64,000 nucleotides of DNA from Gemmatimonas groenlandica (GTDB lineage: Bacteria; Gemmatimonadota; Gemmatimonadetes; Gemmatimonadales; Gemmatimonadaceae). Both the position numbers and the translations under genes were made by a program. Under the pieces are notes generated by a model, which saw only the letters and a program-made list of their open reading frames with translations, had not been told where the DNA came from and did not search any database. Below, piece after piece: positions 37,794 through 46,302 of this stretch; position 1 is the first letter of the stretch; each line of letters starts with the position of its first letter. The DNA lies in assembly GCF_013004105.1 (NCBI RefSeq), contig NZ_CP053085.1, positions 2,046,001 through 2,110,000 of the forward strand. Direction: 5' to 3'.

Positions 37794-37964
37794 ATGCACA
37801 GAATCTGGCAGGGCATGGATCCACAGATCATCATGAGCGGCCTCGGATTTTTCCTGGCTGGCCTTGCGCTGATCATCCATATGTGGGCCTACAGCATCAC
37901 GGGTTGGCCGAAGTACAAGAAGGCGCAGTACAACGCGCAGACGCCTCCGACAGCGGTCCGCTGA
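37794..37964 (+). CDS. pufA: Light-harvesting alpha polypeptide, first copy (LH2/outer-ring-like)
   Basis: A 56-residue antenna alpha subunit: MHRIWQGMDPQIIMSGLGFF, a single membrane helix, the bacteriochlorophyll-ligating His in LALIIHMWAYS, and a hydrophilic tail (GWPKYKKAQYNAQTPPTAVR). It lacks the FDPRR segment typical of LH1-alpha and has MDPQ instead, so it resembles a peripheral-antenna alpha chain. In Gemmatimonas phototrophica a second antenna ring surrounds LH1; this chain is a good candidate for that outer ring. A ribosome-binding site GGAG lies about 10 bp upstream. It follows pufB by 23 bp. Confidence 0.88.
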   Translation: MHRIWQGMDPQIIMSGLGFFLAGLALIIHMWAYSITGWPKYKKAQYNAQTPPTAVR

Positions 37965-38049
37965 CCTTTTTGTCAGCCTGACCCCTGCTGCGTGACGGTA
38001 GCCTCCGTCATGGTGGAAGGGCTCCTACACCTTCTCTCGAGGTTTTGTT

Positions 38050-38265
38050 ATGCACCGCATTTGGTTGATGTTTGACCCACGCCGCGTGATGGTCGCCATG
38101 GTCGGCTTCCTGGCCGTGCTCGCGCTGGTCATTCACTTCATCCTGCTCAGCTCACAGCGCTATTCGTGGATCGAGAATGGCACGCTGTCAGCTGCCCAGG
38201 CGCCCGTCGGGGCATCGGCGCCAGCCGCTGCGGCAGAAATGTCGCCGCTTCCGCCAGGCCGATAA
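38050..38265 (+). CDS. pufA: Light-harvesting 1 alpha polypeptide, second copy, with Ala/Pro-rich tail
   Basis: A 71-residue alpha subunit with the classic LH1 pattern: MHRIWLMFDPRRVMVAMVGF, the ligand His in VLALVIHFILLSSQRY, and SWIEN after the helix. It matches core-antenna alpha chains of purple bacteria more closely than the first copy. Unusually it has a further ~25-residue tail (AAQAPVGASAPAAAAEMSPL) on the periplasmic side. The 85-bp gap from the first alpha gene contains two small hairpins (GCTGAC/GTCAGC at 37960-37977 and TGACGG/CCGTCA at 37993-38010), which could set the ratio of the two products. Confidence 0.92.
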   Translation: MHRIWLMFDPRRVMVAMVGFLAVLALVIHFILLSSQRYSWIENGTLSAAQAPVGASAPAAAAEMSPLPPGR

Positions 38266-38282
38266 TTCGTCGCGCGTCGTAG

Positions 38283-38325
38283 CCGGGATGGCGCCTCGCA
38301 CGTGTCAGTGCGACGCCATCCCCGG
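38283..38325 (+). terminator. Large intercistronic hairpin between pufA and pufL
   Basis: GGGATGGCG (38285-38293) pairs with CGCCATCCC (38314-38322), and inside it TCGCAC (38296-38301) pairs with GTGCGA (38308-38313), leaving a 6-nt loop. Two more outer pairs form past a bulged C. A hairpin at this place is known in purple bacteria to protect the pufBA part of the transcript from 3' decay, so antenna exceeds reaction centre. A partial-terminator role is also possible. Confidence 0.75.
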
Positions 38326-38390
38326 CCGACGCCAGCGCGTCGTTCCCTCCCCCCCGTTCGTCCATCTCTGCGCGTCCGGAGAGATCGCCC

Positions 38391-39215
38391 ATGGCGATGC
38401 TGAGTTTTGAAAAGAAGTACCGTGTCCGCGGTGGTACGCTGATCGGCGGAGATCTGTTCGATTTCTGGTTCGGTCCGTTCTACGTGGGCTTCTTCGGGGT
38501 CACGACGATTTTCTTCGTCACACTCGGCACGCTGTTATGCGTGTGGGGCGCGGCGATGGGACCGACGTGGAACCTCTGGCAGATCAGTATTGCCCCACCC
38601 GATCTCAAGTACGGTTTGGGGCTTGCCCCGCTCCGTGAAGGCGGGCTGTGGCAGATCATCACCTTGTGTGCACTTGGCGCCTTCGGCAGTTGGGCGCTGC
38701 GTCAAGCCGAGATCAGTCGAAAGCTCGGCATGGGCATGCACATCCCGTGGGCGTACGGCGGTGCCGTGCTCGCCTACGCCACACTCGTCGTGATCCGACC
38801 GATGCTCCTTGGAGCTTGGGGGCACGGCTTTCCGTACGGGATCTTCTCGCACTTGGATTGGGTGTCGAACGTGGGGTACCAGTACCTCCACTTCCACTAC
38901 AACCCGGCGCACATGATCGCCGTGACCTTCTTCTTCACCAACTGCCTCGCCCTGGCGATGCACGGATCCTTGATCCTGTCGGTGACGAATCCCAAGAAAG
39001 GCACGCCCGTCGGGACCAGTGAAACTGAAAACGTTTTCTTCCGCGACCTGCTCGGCTACTCGATCGGCGCGATCGGCATCCACCGTCTCGGCCTGTTCCT
39101 CGCGGTCGGCGCAGCGGTTTGGAGTGCGATCTGCATCGTGATTTCCGGCCCCTTCTGGACGAAGGGCTGGCCTGAGTGGTGGAATTGGTGGCTCAATCTT
39201 CCGATCTGGCGCTGA
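38391..39215 (+). CDS. pufL: Photosynthetic reaction centre L subunit (PufL)
   Basis: The 274-residue five-helix membrane protein binds, with PufM, the special pair, accessory bacteriochlorophylls, bacteriopheophytins and quinones. Landmarks are the N-terminal [20 protein letters not shown], the accessory-BChl region [18 protein letters not shown], the special-pair and QB/Fe region ([18 protein letters not shown], then [18 protein letters not shown]), and [12 protein letters not shown] with the last iron-ligand His. The ATG at 38391 has GGAGAG upstream; an ATG two codons later is an alternative. Length is normal for the family. Confidence 0.96.
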
Positions 39216-39226
39216 GGCGAGGGCAC

Positions 39227-40405
39227 ATGCTCGAATACCAGAACCTCTTCACGCGCGTCCAGGTCCGGACGGTTCCCGAAGCCGGCATCGAGATCGACGA
39301 ATCGACCGGGACGCGCTACGGCACCGGGACCTTCTCGTATCTCGCCGGCAAGTTCGGCGACGCGCAGATCGGACCGATCTATCTCGGATGGGCAGGCGTC
39401 CTGTCGCTCATCTTCGGCTTCATGGCCTTCGAGATCATCGGTCTCAACATGTGGGCCTCGGTGGGCTGGGACCCGGTGGAGTTCATCCGCCAACTTCCCT
39501 GGCTCGCGCTCGAACCACCCCCACCGCAGTATGGCCTGCGTGTCCCGCCTCTCGCGCAGGGTGGCTGGTACCTGATGGCCGGATTCTTCCTGACGATCAG
39601 CATCCTGCTCTGGTGGGTTCGCGTGTATCGTCGGGCCCGCGCCCTCAACATGGGCACGCACCTCCCGTGGGCCTTTGCCAGCGCGATCTTCCTGTACTCC
39701 ACGTTCTTCTTCCAGCCGCTGCTCGTCGGTAGTTGGAGCGAGATGGTGCCCTTCGGCATCTTCCCGCACTTGGATTGGACGTCGGCGTTCTCGATTCGCT
39801 ACGGCAACCTGTACTACAATCCGTTCCACGCCCTCTCCATCGCCTTCCTGTACGGTTCCGCCGTGCTGTTCGCGATGCACGGCGCCACCATTCTGGCGGT
39901 CGCCCGGTTGGGCGGTGAACGCGAGATCGAACAGATCACCGATCGTGGTACTGCGGCCGAACGTTCCATGCTCTTCTGGCGATGGACGATGGGCTTCAAC
40001 GCCACGATGGAATCGATTCACCGCTGGTCGTGGTGGTTCGCCGTGCTGACGACATTCAGCGGCGGTATCGGCATCCTGCTCACTGGCACCGTGGTCGACA
40101 ACTGGTACCTCTGGGGCGTGAAGCATGGCCTGGTGGCACCGTACCCGGCGCAGAACACCCTGACCGAAGAACAGCAGCAGCTGCTGCGTGGTCGGTATCA
40201 GGGCACCGCTCCGGATTCCTTCCCGTCGTATGTCGCTCCGCAGCCCGCGATGATGCTCGATTCGACCGCCATGATGGCTCCGGCGGACTCGATGAAGGCG
40301 GATTCCACTAAGGTTGATTCCGCCGCGGCGCCGTCCGCGCCGGCCGCTGCCGCTCCGCCACCGGCCAAGCCGCCCGCCCCGTCCGTCGGAGGGAAGACGC
40401 CATGA
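39227..40405 (+). CDS. pufM: Photosynthetic reaction centre M subunit (PufM) with C-terminal extension
   Basis: 392 residues, some 70 longer than usual. The core has five helices with [59 protein letters not shown], the iron-binding Glu region EIEQITDRG, and [13 protein letters not shown]. After about residue 310 the chain continues as a hydrophilic tail ([16 protein letters not shown]) and then a Pro/Ala/Asp/Ser stretch ending [15 protein letters not shown]. The C-terminus of M faces the periplasm, where it could contact the cytochrome. Start ATG 39227 lies 11 bp after pufL; the frame is open within pufL. Confidence 0.95.
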
Positions 40406-41523
40406 GCATCCTTCGACGTTCAATCGGCCTCGTGGCCCCGCTCGCGCTGCTCTCCCTGGGCGCGTGCGGTGATACGGCGACTGATTCCGTGCAGGTCGGC
40501 TATCGCGGCACTGGCATGGAGCAGAACTACGATCACGGCGACCTGAAGAAGCAGTTCGCGCAGGTGAAGATCCCCACGCCGCTTCCTCCGGCTGGTGAGT
40601 CACCACCGGGTCCGCTTCCGTGGCAGAACGTGCAGGTGCTGAACGACATCTCCGTCGGTGAGTTCAACCGCACGATGGTGGCCATGAGCACCTGGGTGGC
40701 CGGCACCGGCAACTGTGCCTACTGCCACAACATCGCGAACCTCGCGGCCGACACGCTGCCCAACGGCAAGCCCCTGTACACGAAGCTCGTGGCCCGTCGC
40801 ATGCTGCAGATGACCCGCCAGATCAACGGCCAGTACTCGCAGCACGTGAAGAACACCGGCGTCACCTGCTACACCTGTCACATGGGCAAGCCGCTGCCGA
40901 ACGGCCTCTGGTTCTACTCGAGCCAGACGGACTATCTGCGGCACTATCTCGATCGGGATGGCGCGCGTGTCGTGACACGGGATGTGGCGCCGTCCAACGC
41001 GAATCGCAGCTCGGTGAAGCAGACGGAATGGACGTACGCGCTCATGATTTCGCAGTCCCGCTCTCTCGGCGTGAACTGCACGTACTGCCACAACACCCGT
41101 CAGTTCGCCAGCTGGAAGGAAGCACCGCCGGCCCGCGTTACCGCGTACCATGGCATTCTCATGCTGCGTGACGTAAACCAGAACTACCTGTCGCCGCTGC
41201 AGCCGGTCTATCCGTCGGTGCGCCTCGGCACGCAGGGCGATGCTCCGAAGGCGCAGTGCGTGACGTGCCACAACGGCAACTATAAGCCGCTGTACGGGGC
41301 GCAGATGGTGAAGGACTACCCTGCCCTCTGGGGTCGGGCGGATTGGAACGGCGTGCCCTTCCAGGGGCTCTCGCCGAAGGCGGACACCACGTCTGCCGGT
41401 GCGGCTCCGGCCGCTCCTGCCGCCGCCGCACCGGTACCGGCCGTGAAGCGCAGCAGTGCGCGGACCGTGCCTGCGCCGACCGTGATTGGCGGTGCCGTGG
41501 GCAGCCCGAACACGCCGAAGTAA
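40402..41523 (+). CDS. pufC: Tetraheme cytochrome subunit of the reaction centre (PufC)
   Basis: The 373-residue periplasmic electron donor to the photo-oxidised special pair. A signal sequence ends in the lipobox LSLGAC, so it is probably lipid-anchored. Four CxxCH heme motifs are present, at about residues 105 (CAYCH), 156 (CYTCH), 226 (CTYCH) and 286 (CVTCH), with axial Met candidates in the MLQMTRQ and ALMISQS segments. The last ~45 residues are Ala/Pro-rich, as in PufM and the second PufA. It overlaps pufM by 4 bp (ATGA) and ends the puf operon. Confidence 0.95.
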
Positions 41524-41574
41524 GAGCAGTACCGCGCTTCCGCGCACAGGGCCCCTGGCCCACCGCGCGATCGA

Positions 41575-41606
41575 CCCCGTAGTGCCGACTCGGTACTACG
41601 GGGTTT
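41575..41606 (+). terminator. Rho-independent terminator of the puf operon
   Basis: CCCCGTAGT (41575-41583) pairs perfectly with ACTACGGGG (41595-41603), with an extra CCG/CGG pairing inside the loop, followed by TTTCG. It lies 51 bp after the pufC stop. The remaining ~170 bp up to the VWA gene show no further gene and presumably hold that unit's promoter. Confidence 0.75.
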
Positions 41607-41777
41607 CGCGTATCGGCAGTGTGCGGCAGACATCCGGATCGTGACGCACCAACGTAGAGTTCCTGTATCCGCGCGTGACGTCGTCGTCCACGAAACCTCC
41701 GTCGCCCCGTCCGCATTCATCTCGCGAGAGCCGGTGCATCGGCCGCCCCCTTTTCCGCCCTCCGAGCGAGCCTTCCC

Positions 41778-42419
41778 GTGTCCACCCGTCGCCTTCCCGT
41801 TTACATCCTCGCCGACGTTTCCGGCTCGATGCAGGGTACCCCCATCGAGTCCGTGAAGTCCGGGATCCGGCAGCTCCATCGCGATCTGCTCGGTGATCCG
41901 CAGGCGATCGAGAGTGCCTATCTCTCGGTGCTCACGTTCTCGAATTCCGCCCAGCAGCTCGTACCGCTGACGGAAGTCGCGATGTTCAATCCGCCGGAGT
42001 TGCAGGCCAGCGGACAGACGAACTTCGGAGACGGCCTGCGCCTATTGCTCGAGGTGTTCGAGCGCGAGTTGGTGCGCACCACAGCCGATCAGAAGGGTGA
42101 CTGGCGTCCGCTGGTCTTTATTCTCTCCGACGGCGCGCCCACCGATGTCGACTGGCCCGTCTATGCGCAGCAGCTCCGCGAACGGCGCCCGGCCAACATC
42201 ATCGCCGTCGCGTGCGGCGACCAAGCCGATGTCGAGGCGCTCAAACAGGTCACCGAGATCGTGATTCAGATGCAGGACATGTCGCCCGACGCCTTCAAGG
42301 CCTTCTTCCGCTTCGTGTCGGCGTCGGTGAAACAGACGAGCGCGAAGGTGGGCGCGATGGCCGACGGCGGTGGCATAACGCTGCCGCCTCCGCCGCCCGG
42401 CATCACGATCGTACCGTAA
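41778..42419 (+). CDS. TerY-like VWA-domain protein of a kinase/phosphatase triad
   Basis: A 213-residue, almost single-domain von Willebrand A protein. It opens RRLPVYILADVSGSMQGTPI with the metal-ion (MIDAS) motif DVSGS, then ASGQTNFGDGLRLLLEVFE with the conserved Thr, and VFILSDGAPTDVDWP; the tail is Gly/Pro-rich. This is the TerY type, encoded with a PP2C phosphatase and a kinase in the TerY-P triad, as here. Start is a GTG at 41778. It has no membrane helix and is probably a cytosolic scaffold. It lies between the puf and puh gene groups but has no known photosynthetic role. Confidence 0.88.
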   Translation: MSTRRLPVYILADVSGSMQGTPIESVKSGIRQLHRDLLGDPQAIESAYLSVLTFSNSAQQLVPLTEVAMFNPPELQASGQTNFGDGLRLLLEVFERELVRTTADQKGDWRPLVFILSDGAPTDVDWPVYAQQLRERRPANIIAVACGDQADVEALKQVTEIVIQMQDMSPDAFKAFFRFVSASVKQTSAKVGAMADGGGITLPPPPPGITIVP

Positions 42420-42423
42420 ACGC

Positions 42424-43470
42424 GTGCCCGACGAAACTTCGGAATCCGAGACACGCGATACGCTGCTACCCGAGGTCCCGGTGGCAGCACCGGTGGCCGC
42501 GGAGCCCGCGCGCGCCATCTGGACGGTCACCCCGCCGATCTCGCCGTGGTGCCCTGCGGAATGGAGCGCGCATCTCGACGCGGTCGCTCCGGGGCTGGTG
42601 CGCCCCGACGCGCACGGCCCACTGGCCGAGGCCACCGGCATGCGCGCGGCCCGCGACGGCTGGTCGTTGCTGGTGGCCTCGCGACGCGGCCGCCTGCACG
42701 CGCATCGTGGCGATCATCGGGAAGATGCCGGTCAGCTGCTCCTCTTCGATCACGGCTGGTGCGCCGCAGTGGCCGATGGCGCGGGTTCAGCCACGTACAG
42801 TCGCCTCGGCGCCGCGATTGCCACGCACGTGGCGACGCACACGGTACGGGAGACCTTGCACCACGGACACGCCGACACCACGCAACCGTCGCTGCTGGGT
42901 CGCGCCCTCGAGGCCGGTGCCACGGCGGCCAATCATGCGCTACGCGACTTCGCCGCGAAGTGTGGGCTCGCGCTGCGCGATCTGCGCACCACGTTGCTCG
43001 TCGCCGCGCATCACGGCGGCCGAATCGGCTTACTACAGGTGGGCGATGGCGCGTCGGCGTGGCTCAACGCCGATGGCACCGTCTCCCAACCACTCAGCGG
43101 GGCGATCACCGAGTTCTCGGGCGAAGTGGCGCACTTTCTTCCCGACGATGGCGCCATCGAACACTTGGTGCAGTCGTTGGTGATCCGCGATGCGGCGCAC
43201 TGCGCGGCACTCATACTCGCCACCGACGGCGTGGAAGATCCGTGGTATCCGTTCACGCGGCATGCGGGCCCGCTCTACGCGCAACTGCTGCATGGCGTGA
43301 ACGACGCCGTGAGCGCCGGCGGTGTGACGTCGTCGCATCCGGCCCCGGTGTTGAGCGCCTCCGATCCGGTGCATGCGCTCATCGAGTGGCTGGCCTTCGA
43401 GAAGCGCGGCGAGAATGACGATCGCACGTTGTGCGTGATCCGCCAGGACGGCGTCGCATGGGCACCGTAA
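42424..43470 (+). CDS. PP2C-like Ser/Thr phosphatase of the TerY-P triad
   Basis: 348 residues from a GTG 4 bp after the VWA stop. A PP2C-like fold is visible: AAVADGAGSATYSRLGAAIA (metal-binding Asp-Gly), TLLVAAHHGGRIGLLQVGDG (the GDG element) and ALILATDGVEDPWYPF (the DG element). The ~95-residue N-terminal part contains WCPAEWSAHLDAV and is not recognisable. It is the second member of the VWA/PP2C/kinase triad and would remove phosphates placed by the kinase downstream, with which it overlaps by 13 bp. Confidence 0.88.
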   Translation: MPDETSESETRDTLLPEVPVAAPVAAEPARAIWTVTPPISPWCPAEWSAHLDAVAPGLVRPDAHGPLAEATGMRAARDGWSLLVASRRGRLHAHRGDHREDAGQLLLFDHGWCAAVADGAGSATYSRLGAAIATHVATHTVRETLHHGHADTTQPSLLGRALEAGATAANHALRDFAAKCGLALRDLRTTLLVAAHHGGRIGLLQVGDGASAWLNADGTVSQPLSGAITEFSGEVAHFLPDDGAIEHLVQSLVIRDAAHCAALILATDGVEDPWYPFTRHAGPLYAQLLHGVNDAVSAGGVTSSHPAPVLSASDPVHALIEWLAFEKRGENDDRTLCVIRQDGVAWAP

Positions 43471-44882
43471 GCTGTCGCCTGACCGATGGGCGTGTGCTGC
43501 AGCTGGAAGACGAACCGGTGGGCACCGGCGCCGAGAAGCGAGTGTTCCTCACCCGTGATCGGCAGTATGCCGTGGGCTTCTACTACGGGTCGCTGAGCGA
43601 TCGCCGTGAGCGCGTCGATCGGCTCACGCGCATTCTCACGAACTACAATCCCACCCTCGCCGCCAACGGCGCCTACTGGACACCGTACTACTCGTGGCCG
43701 GTCGGCATGGTGGACGGCGAGCACGCCGTCCCCACGGACTTCGTGCGCAAGCAGCAACTGGTGTGGCCACCACTCGGTGTCGTCACGCCCACCTATCGCC
43801 CCAACTTCTACTTCGCCGATCGTTTCGGCACGAAGCAGGAGAAAGAGGTGCGTTGGTTCACCGGCGGTAAGGCATCGAAGTTCGTGCCGCAGGCCGAAGC
43901 GGGATCACTGCTCACGCGTATGCAGATTGCCGTGCGTTTGGCGCGCGCGGTGCGTCGACTGCATATGGCAGGACTCGCACACGCCGACCTGTCGAACAAG
44001 AACGTGTTGGTCGATCCCAAGGCCGGCGACGCGTGCATCATCGACATCGACTCACTCGTGGTGCCTGGTGTGGCGCCGCCATCGGTGCTCGGCACACCCG
44101 GGTACATCGCACCTGAGGTGCTGGCCAACAAGGCGCAGCCGTCGATCGCGACCGACAAGCACGCGTTGGCGGTGCTGCTCTACGAGCTGTTACTCGAACG
44201 CCACCCGCTGCAGGGCAAGAAGGTGAACAGCTCGCGGTCCGCCGAGGAAGACGAAACGCTTTCCATGGGCGCGCAGGCGCTGTTCGTGGAGCATCCCACC
44301 GATCGGCGTAATCCGTCGGTGAAAGCCATCGATGTGCCATATACGCGCCTGGGCCCGGCCTTGGCCCAATGTTTCACGCGCACGTTCGTGGATGGATTGC
44401 ATGCACCTTCCAAGCGCGCGGATGCTGCCGAGTGGGAGCTGGCGTTGTATCGCACGATGCAGCGCATGCACCCGTTGCCGTCGGGCAAGTGGACGATTGT
44501 CGGTGCCGGCTTGCCGAATACGTCGTTGCGTGGCGACGAGCGACTGGCGGGCACCCCGCTGGTCGCGCAGCTCTGGCGTGACACCGATCGCGGCATGGTG
44601 GACGAGAAGGATCAGCTCGTGCTCTGGCATCACCTCATGCTGCACGACTGGCATCTGTGTCTCGGCACACTACCGGATGAGCGGGCGGATCGCACACCGC
44701 GCGGGTACGTGGCACAACACGGTGGCAAGTGGTGGCTGGTGAACACCAGCGACACGCCGTGGTATGTAGAGGGCGGCGCGGCCATTGGCCGCAATGCGTC
44801 GGTAGAGTGCGTGAGCGGGCTCGCGTTGCGTATCAGCGATGCGGTCCCGGCGCGCGTGCTGCGCTTCAGCCACGTGGGCTGA
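43458..44882 (+). CDS. Atypical protein kinase of the TerY-P triad
   Basis: 474 residues from ATG 43458 (MGTVSCRLTDGRVLQLED), inside the phosphatase 3' end. The kinase core is atypical: GTGAEKRVFLTRDRQYAVGFYYG for the N-lobe (no clear VAIK Lys), GLAHADLSNKNVLVD in place of HRDxKxxN, and CIIDIDSLVVPG in place of DFG, then LGTPGYIAPEVL. This variant is usual for TerY-associated kinases and may still be active. A ~130-residue C-terminal region (TPLVAQLWRDTDRGMVDEKD onward) is separate and unrecognised. Two membrane proteins follow, possibly its targets. Confidence 0.85.
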   Translation: MGTVSCRLTDGRVLQLEDEPVGTGAEKRVFLTRDRQYAVGFYYGSLSDRRERVDRLTRILTNYNPTLAANGAYWTPYYSWPVGMVDGEHAVPTDFVRKQQLVWPPLGVVTPTYRPNFYFADRFGTKQEKEVRWFTGGKASKFVPQAEAGSLLTRMQIAVRLARAVRRLHMAGLAHADLSNKNVLVDPKAGDACIIDIDSLVVPGVAPPSVLGTPGYIAPEVLANKAQPSIATDKHALAVLLYELLLERHPLQGKKVNSSRSAEEDETLSMGAQALFVEHPTDRRNPSVKAIDVPYTRLGPALAQCFTRTFVDGLHAPSKRADAAEWELALYRTMQRMHPLPSGKWTIVGAGLPNTSLRGDERLAGTPLVAQLWRDTDRGMVDEKDQLVLWHHLMLHDWHLCLGTLPDERADRTPRGYVAQHGGKWWLVNTSDTPWYVEGGAAIGRNASVECVSGLALRISDAVPARVLRFSHVG

Positions 44883-44917
44883 TTCCGACCTCGGACTCGA
44901 TCCCCTCTTCGCGTCTC

Positions 44918-46293
44918 ATGACACCGCCTGTCCCGCCGCTTGGCTCGCCGGCCGTTCACGATTCCGACGCATTTCAGCGCGTGGGGCGCGCGCTGATCAC
45001 GTGCTGGCCGCTGTGGTCGGCGGAACCGGACGTCGGCGATCGCGCCGTGCGCGTAGGGAGGCAACGCAATCGGCTACTCGACGAGACGGGCAGTGATCAT
45101 CGTCCGCTGGTCGACTTGCTGCTCGACCTCGGCCACACCATCCGCCCCACGCTGCAACGCATCACGCTCACGCCACTCTCGGCATCGGCGTGGGACACGG
45201 CCCGCGCGCCGATGGTGCATCAGATCGTATCCACCCGGTATCTGCAGCCCGACGTGGCCCGTTGGGCGGTCGATGTGTGGGGGCGAGCGCTCGGTGTGTC
45301 CCCCGCACCGGCACCGACGGCGCGTTCGCTCATTGCGTCACCGCAGCTTCGGACCTCGGAGCCGGTGCCGTATGCCGCGGCGACGGGTGCCGCCGGCGCG
45401 GCGGCGGCCACCGCGAAAGCGACGTTGGCGCGCGCCACCACGCGCTTCGGGACCTGCCGCCGCTGCCCAGCACGCCGAAACCGCCGCGCCCGAATGCGCC
45501 GTCATGGGCCGGCGGGCCAGCGTCGTTCGGCGTCGGCGCCAAAGTGAAGCCCGCAGCGAGGTCGGCGCTGGCCAGCAGTGGACGACTCGTGCCCGGCGCA
45601 TACCGCGTACAGGGTCCGAAGTATCAGCCGGTGGAGCGACTGGCAGCCCTGGTCCTGACGGGCATGCTGTCGATCATGCTCATTGTGACGATTGGGCAGA
45701 AATTTGGTCCGCAGACGCGGCGTTCGGGGAACGTCATCACAACTCGAGCTGAGGCCCCAATGCCCCGTACAGCCACGATCGCACCGGGACCCTCCACCGA
45801 TTCATCGCCGGCACGATCGGGCCCGGAAACGGCCGCGGCGGCCCCGCACGAGCCTTTCACCAGCGCGACGGAGAGGGCCACCGCACCCAATGTCCCGTTC
45901 GTCTCGCCGATGCTGGCCGGTGTGGCGGGTCGCTACCGCGTGACCCAGCGCATCCGCTCCGTGGACGGCAGCTCCAGCTGCGAATCGGTGGCGAGCGCGC
46001 TTGGCGTGGGGCGCGAAAGCGAAGAGCGTATCACGCACGTGCCGGGGCGCGCCGCGTTCCGGCTCGATTCGCGCGGCGTCGCGGGAACGCTCGACTCCGA
46101 GGGGCGCTTTGTCGCCGGGCCCCTGTCGGGGACCACGAACAACATTCCCTGGCAATTCCGGATGCGCGGTCGCTTTGTGTCCAACGGCTTCATCGGCGAG
46201 ACGGAGACGTACACGCAGGCGATTCTTCGCTGGGGGCGTACGCAGTCGTGCGTGGTGACCGCCGACTTGAGCGCGATCCGTCTTCCCGAGTGA
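44918..46293 (+). pseudogene. Membrane-anchored triad-associated protein, split by a frameshift
   Basis: The N-terminal half reads from ATG 44918 (MTPPVPPLGSPAVHDSD) and the C-terminal half is in another frame from about 45450 to 46293. Joining them needs one extra base, most simply a fourth G at the GGG 45449-45451, giving ...TTRFG-DLPPLPSTPKP. The restored protein (about 458 residues) has an N-terminal helical domain (RNRLLDETGSDHRPLVDLLL ... DVARWAVDVWGRALG), a Pro-rich linker, a transmembrane helix (AALVLTGMLSIMLIVTIG) and an extracytoplasmic beta-rich domain with SSSCESV and a second Cys near the end. It is a paralogue of the next gene. It may be a pseudogene or contain a sequence error. 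Confidence 0.7.
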
Positions 46294-46302
46294 GCGCCTG
46301 AC

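Noticed and set aside
37965-38390. Second pufB (LH beta) gene hidden in the puf intergenic gaps
   Set aside because: Reading the gaps on the plus strand gives no short frame with a helix and the conserved His; only hairpins are present.
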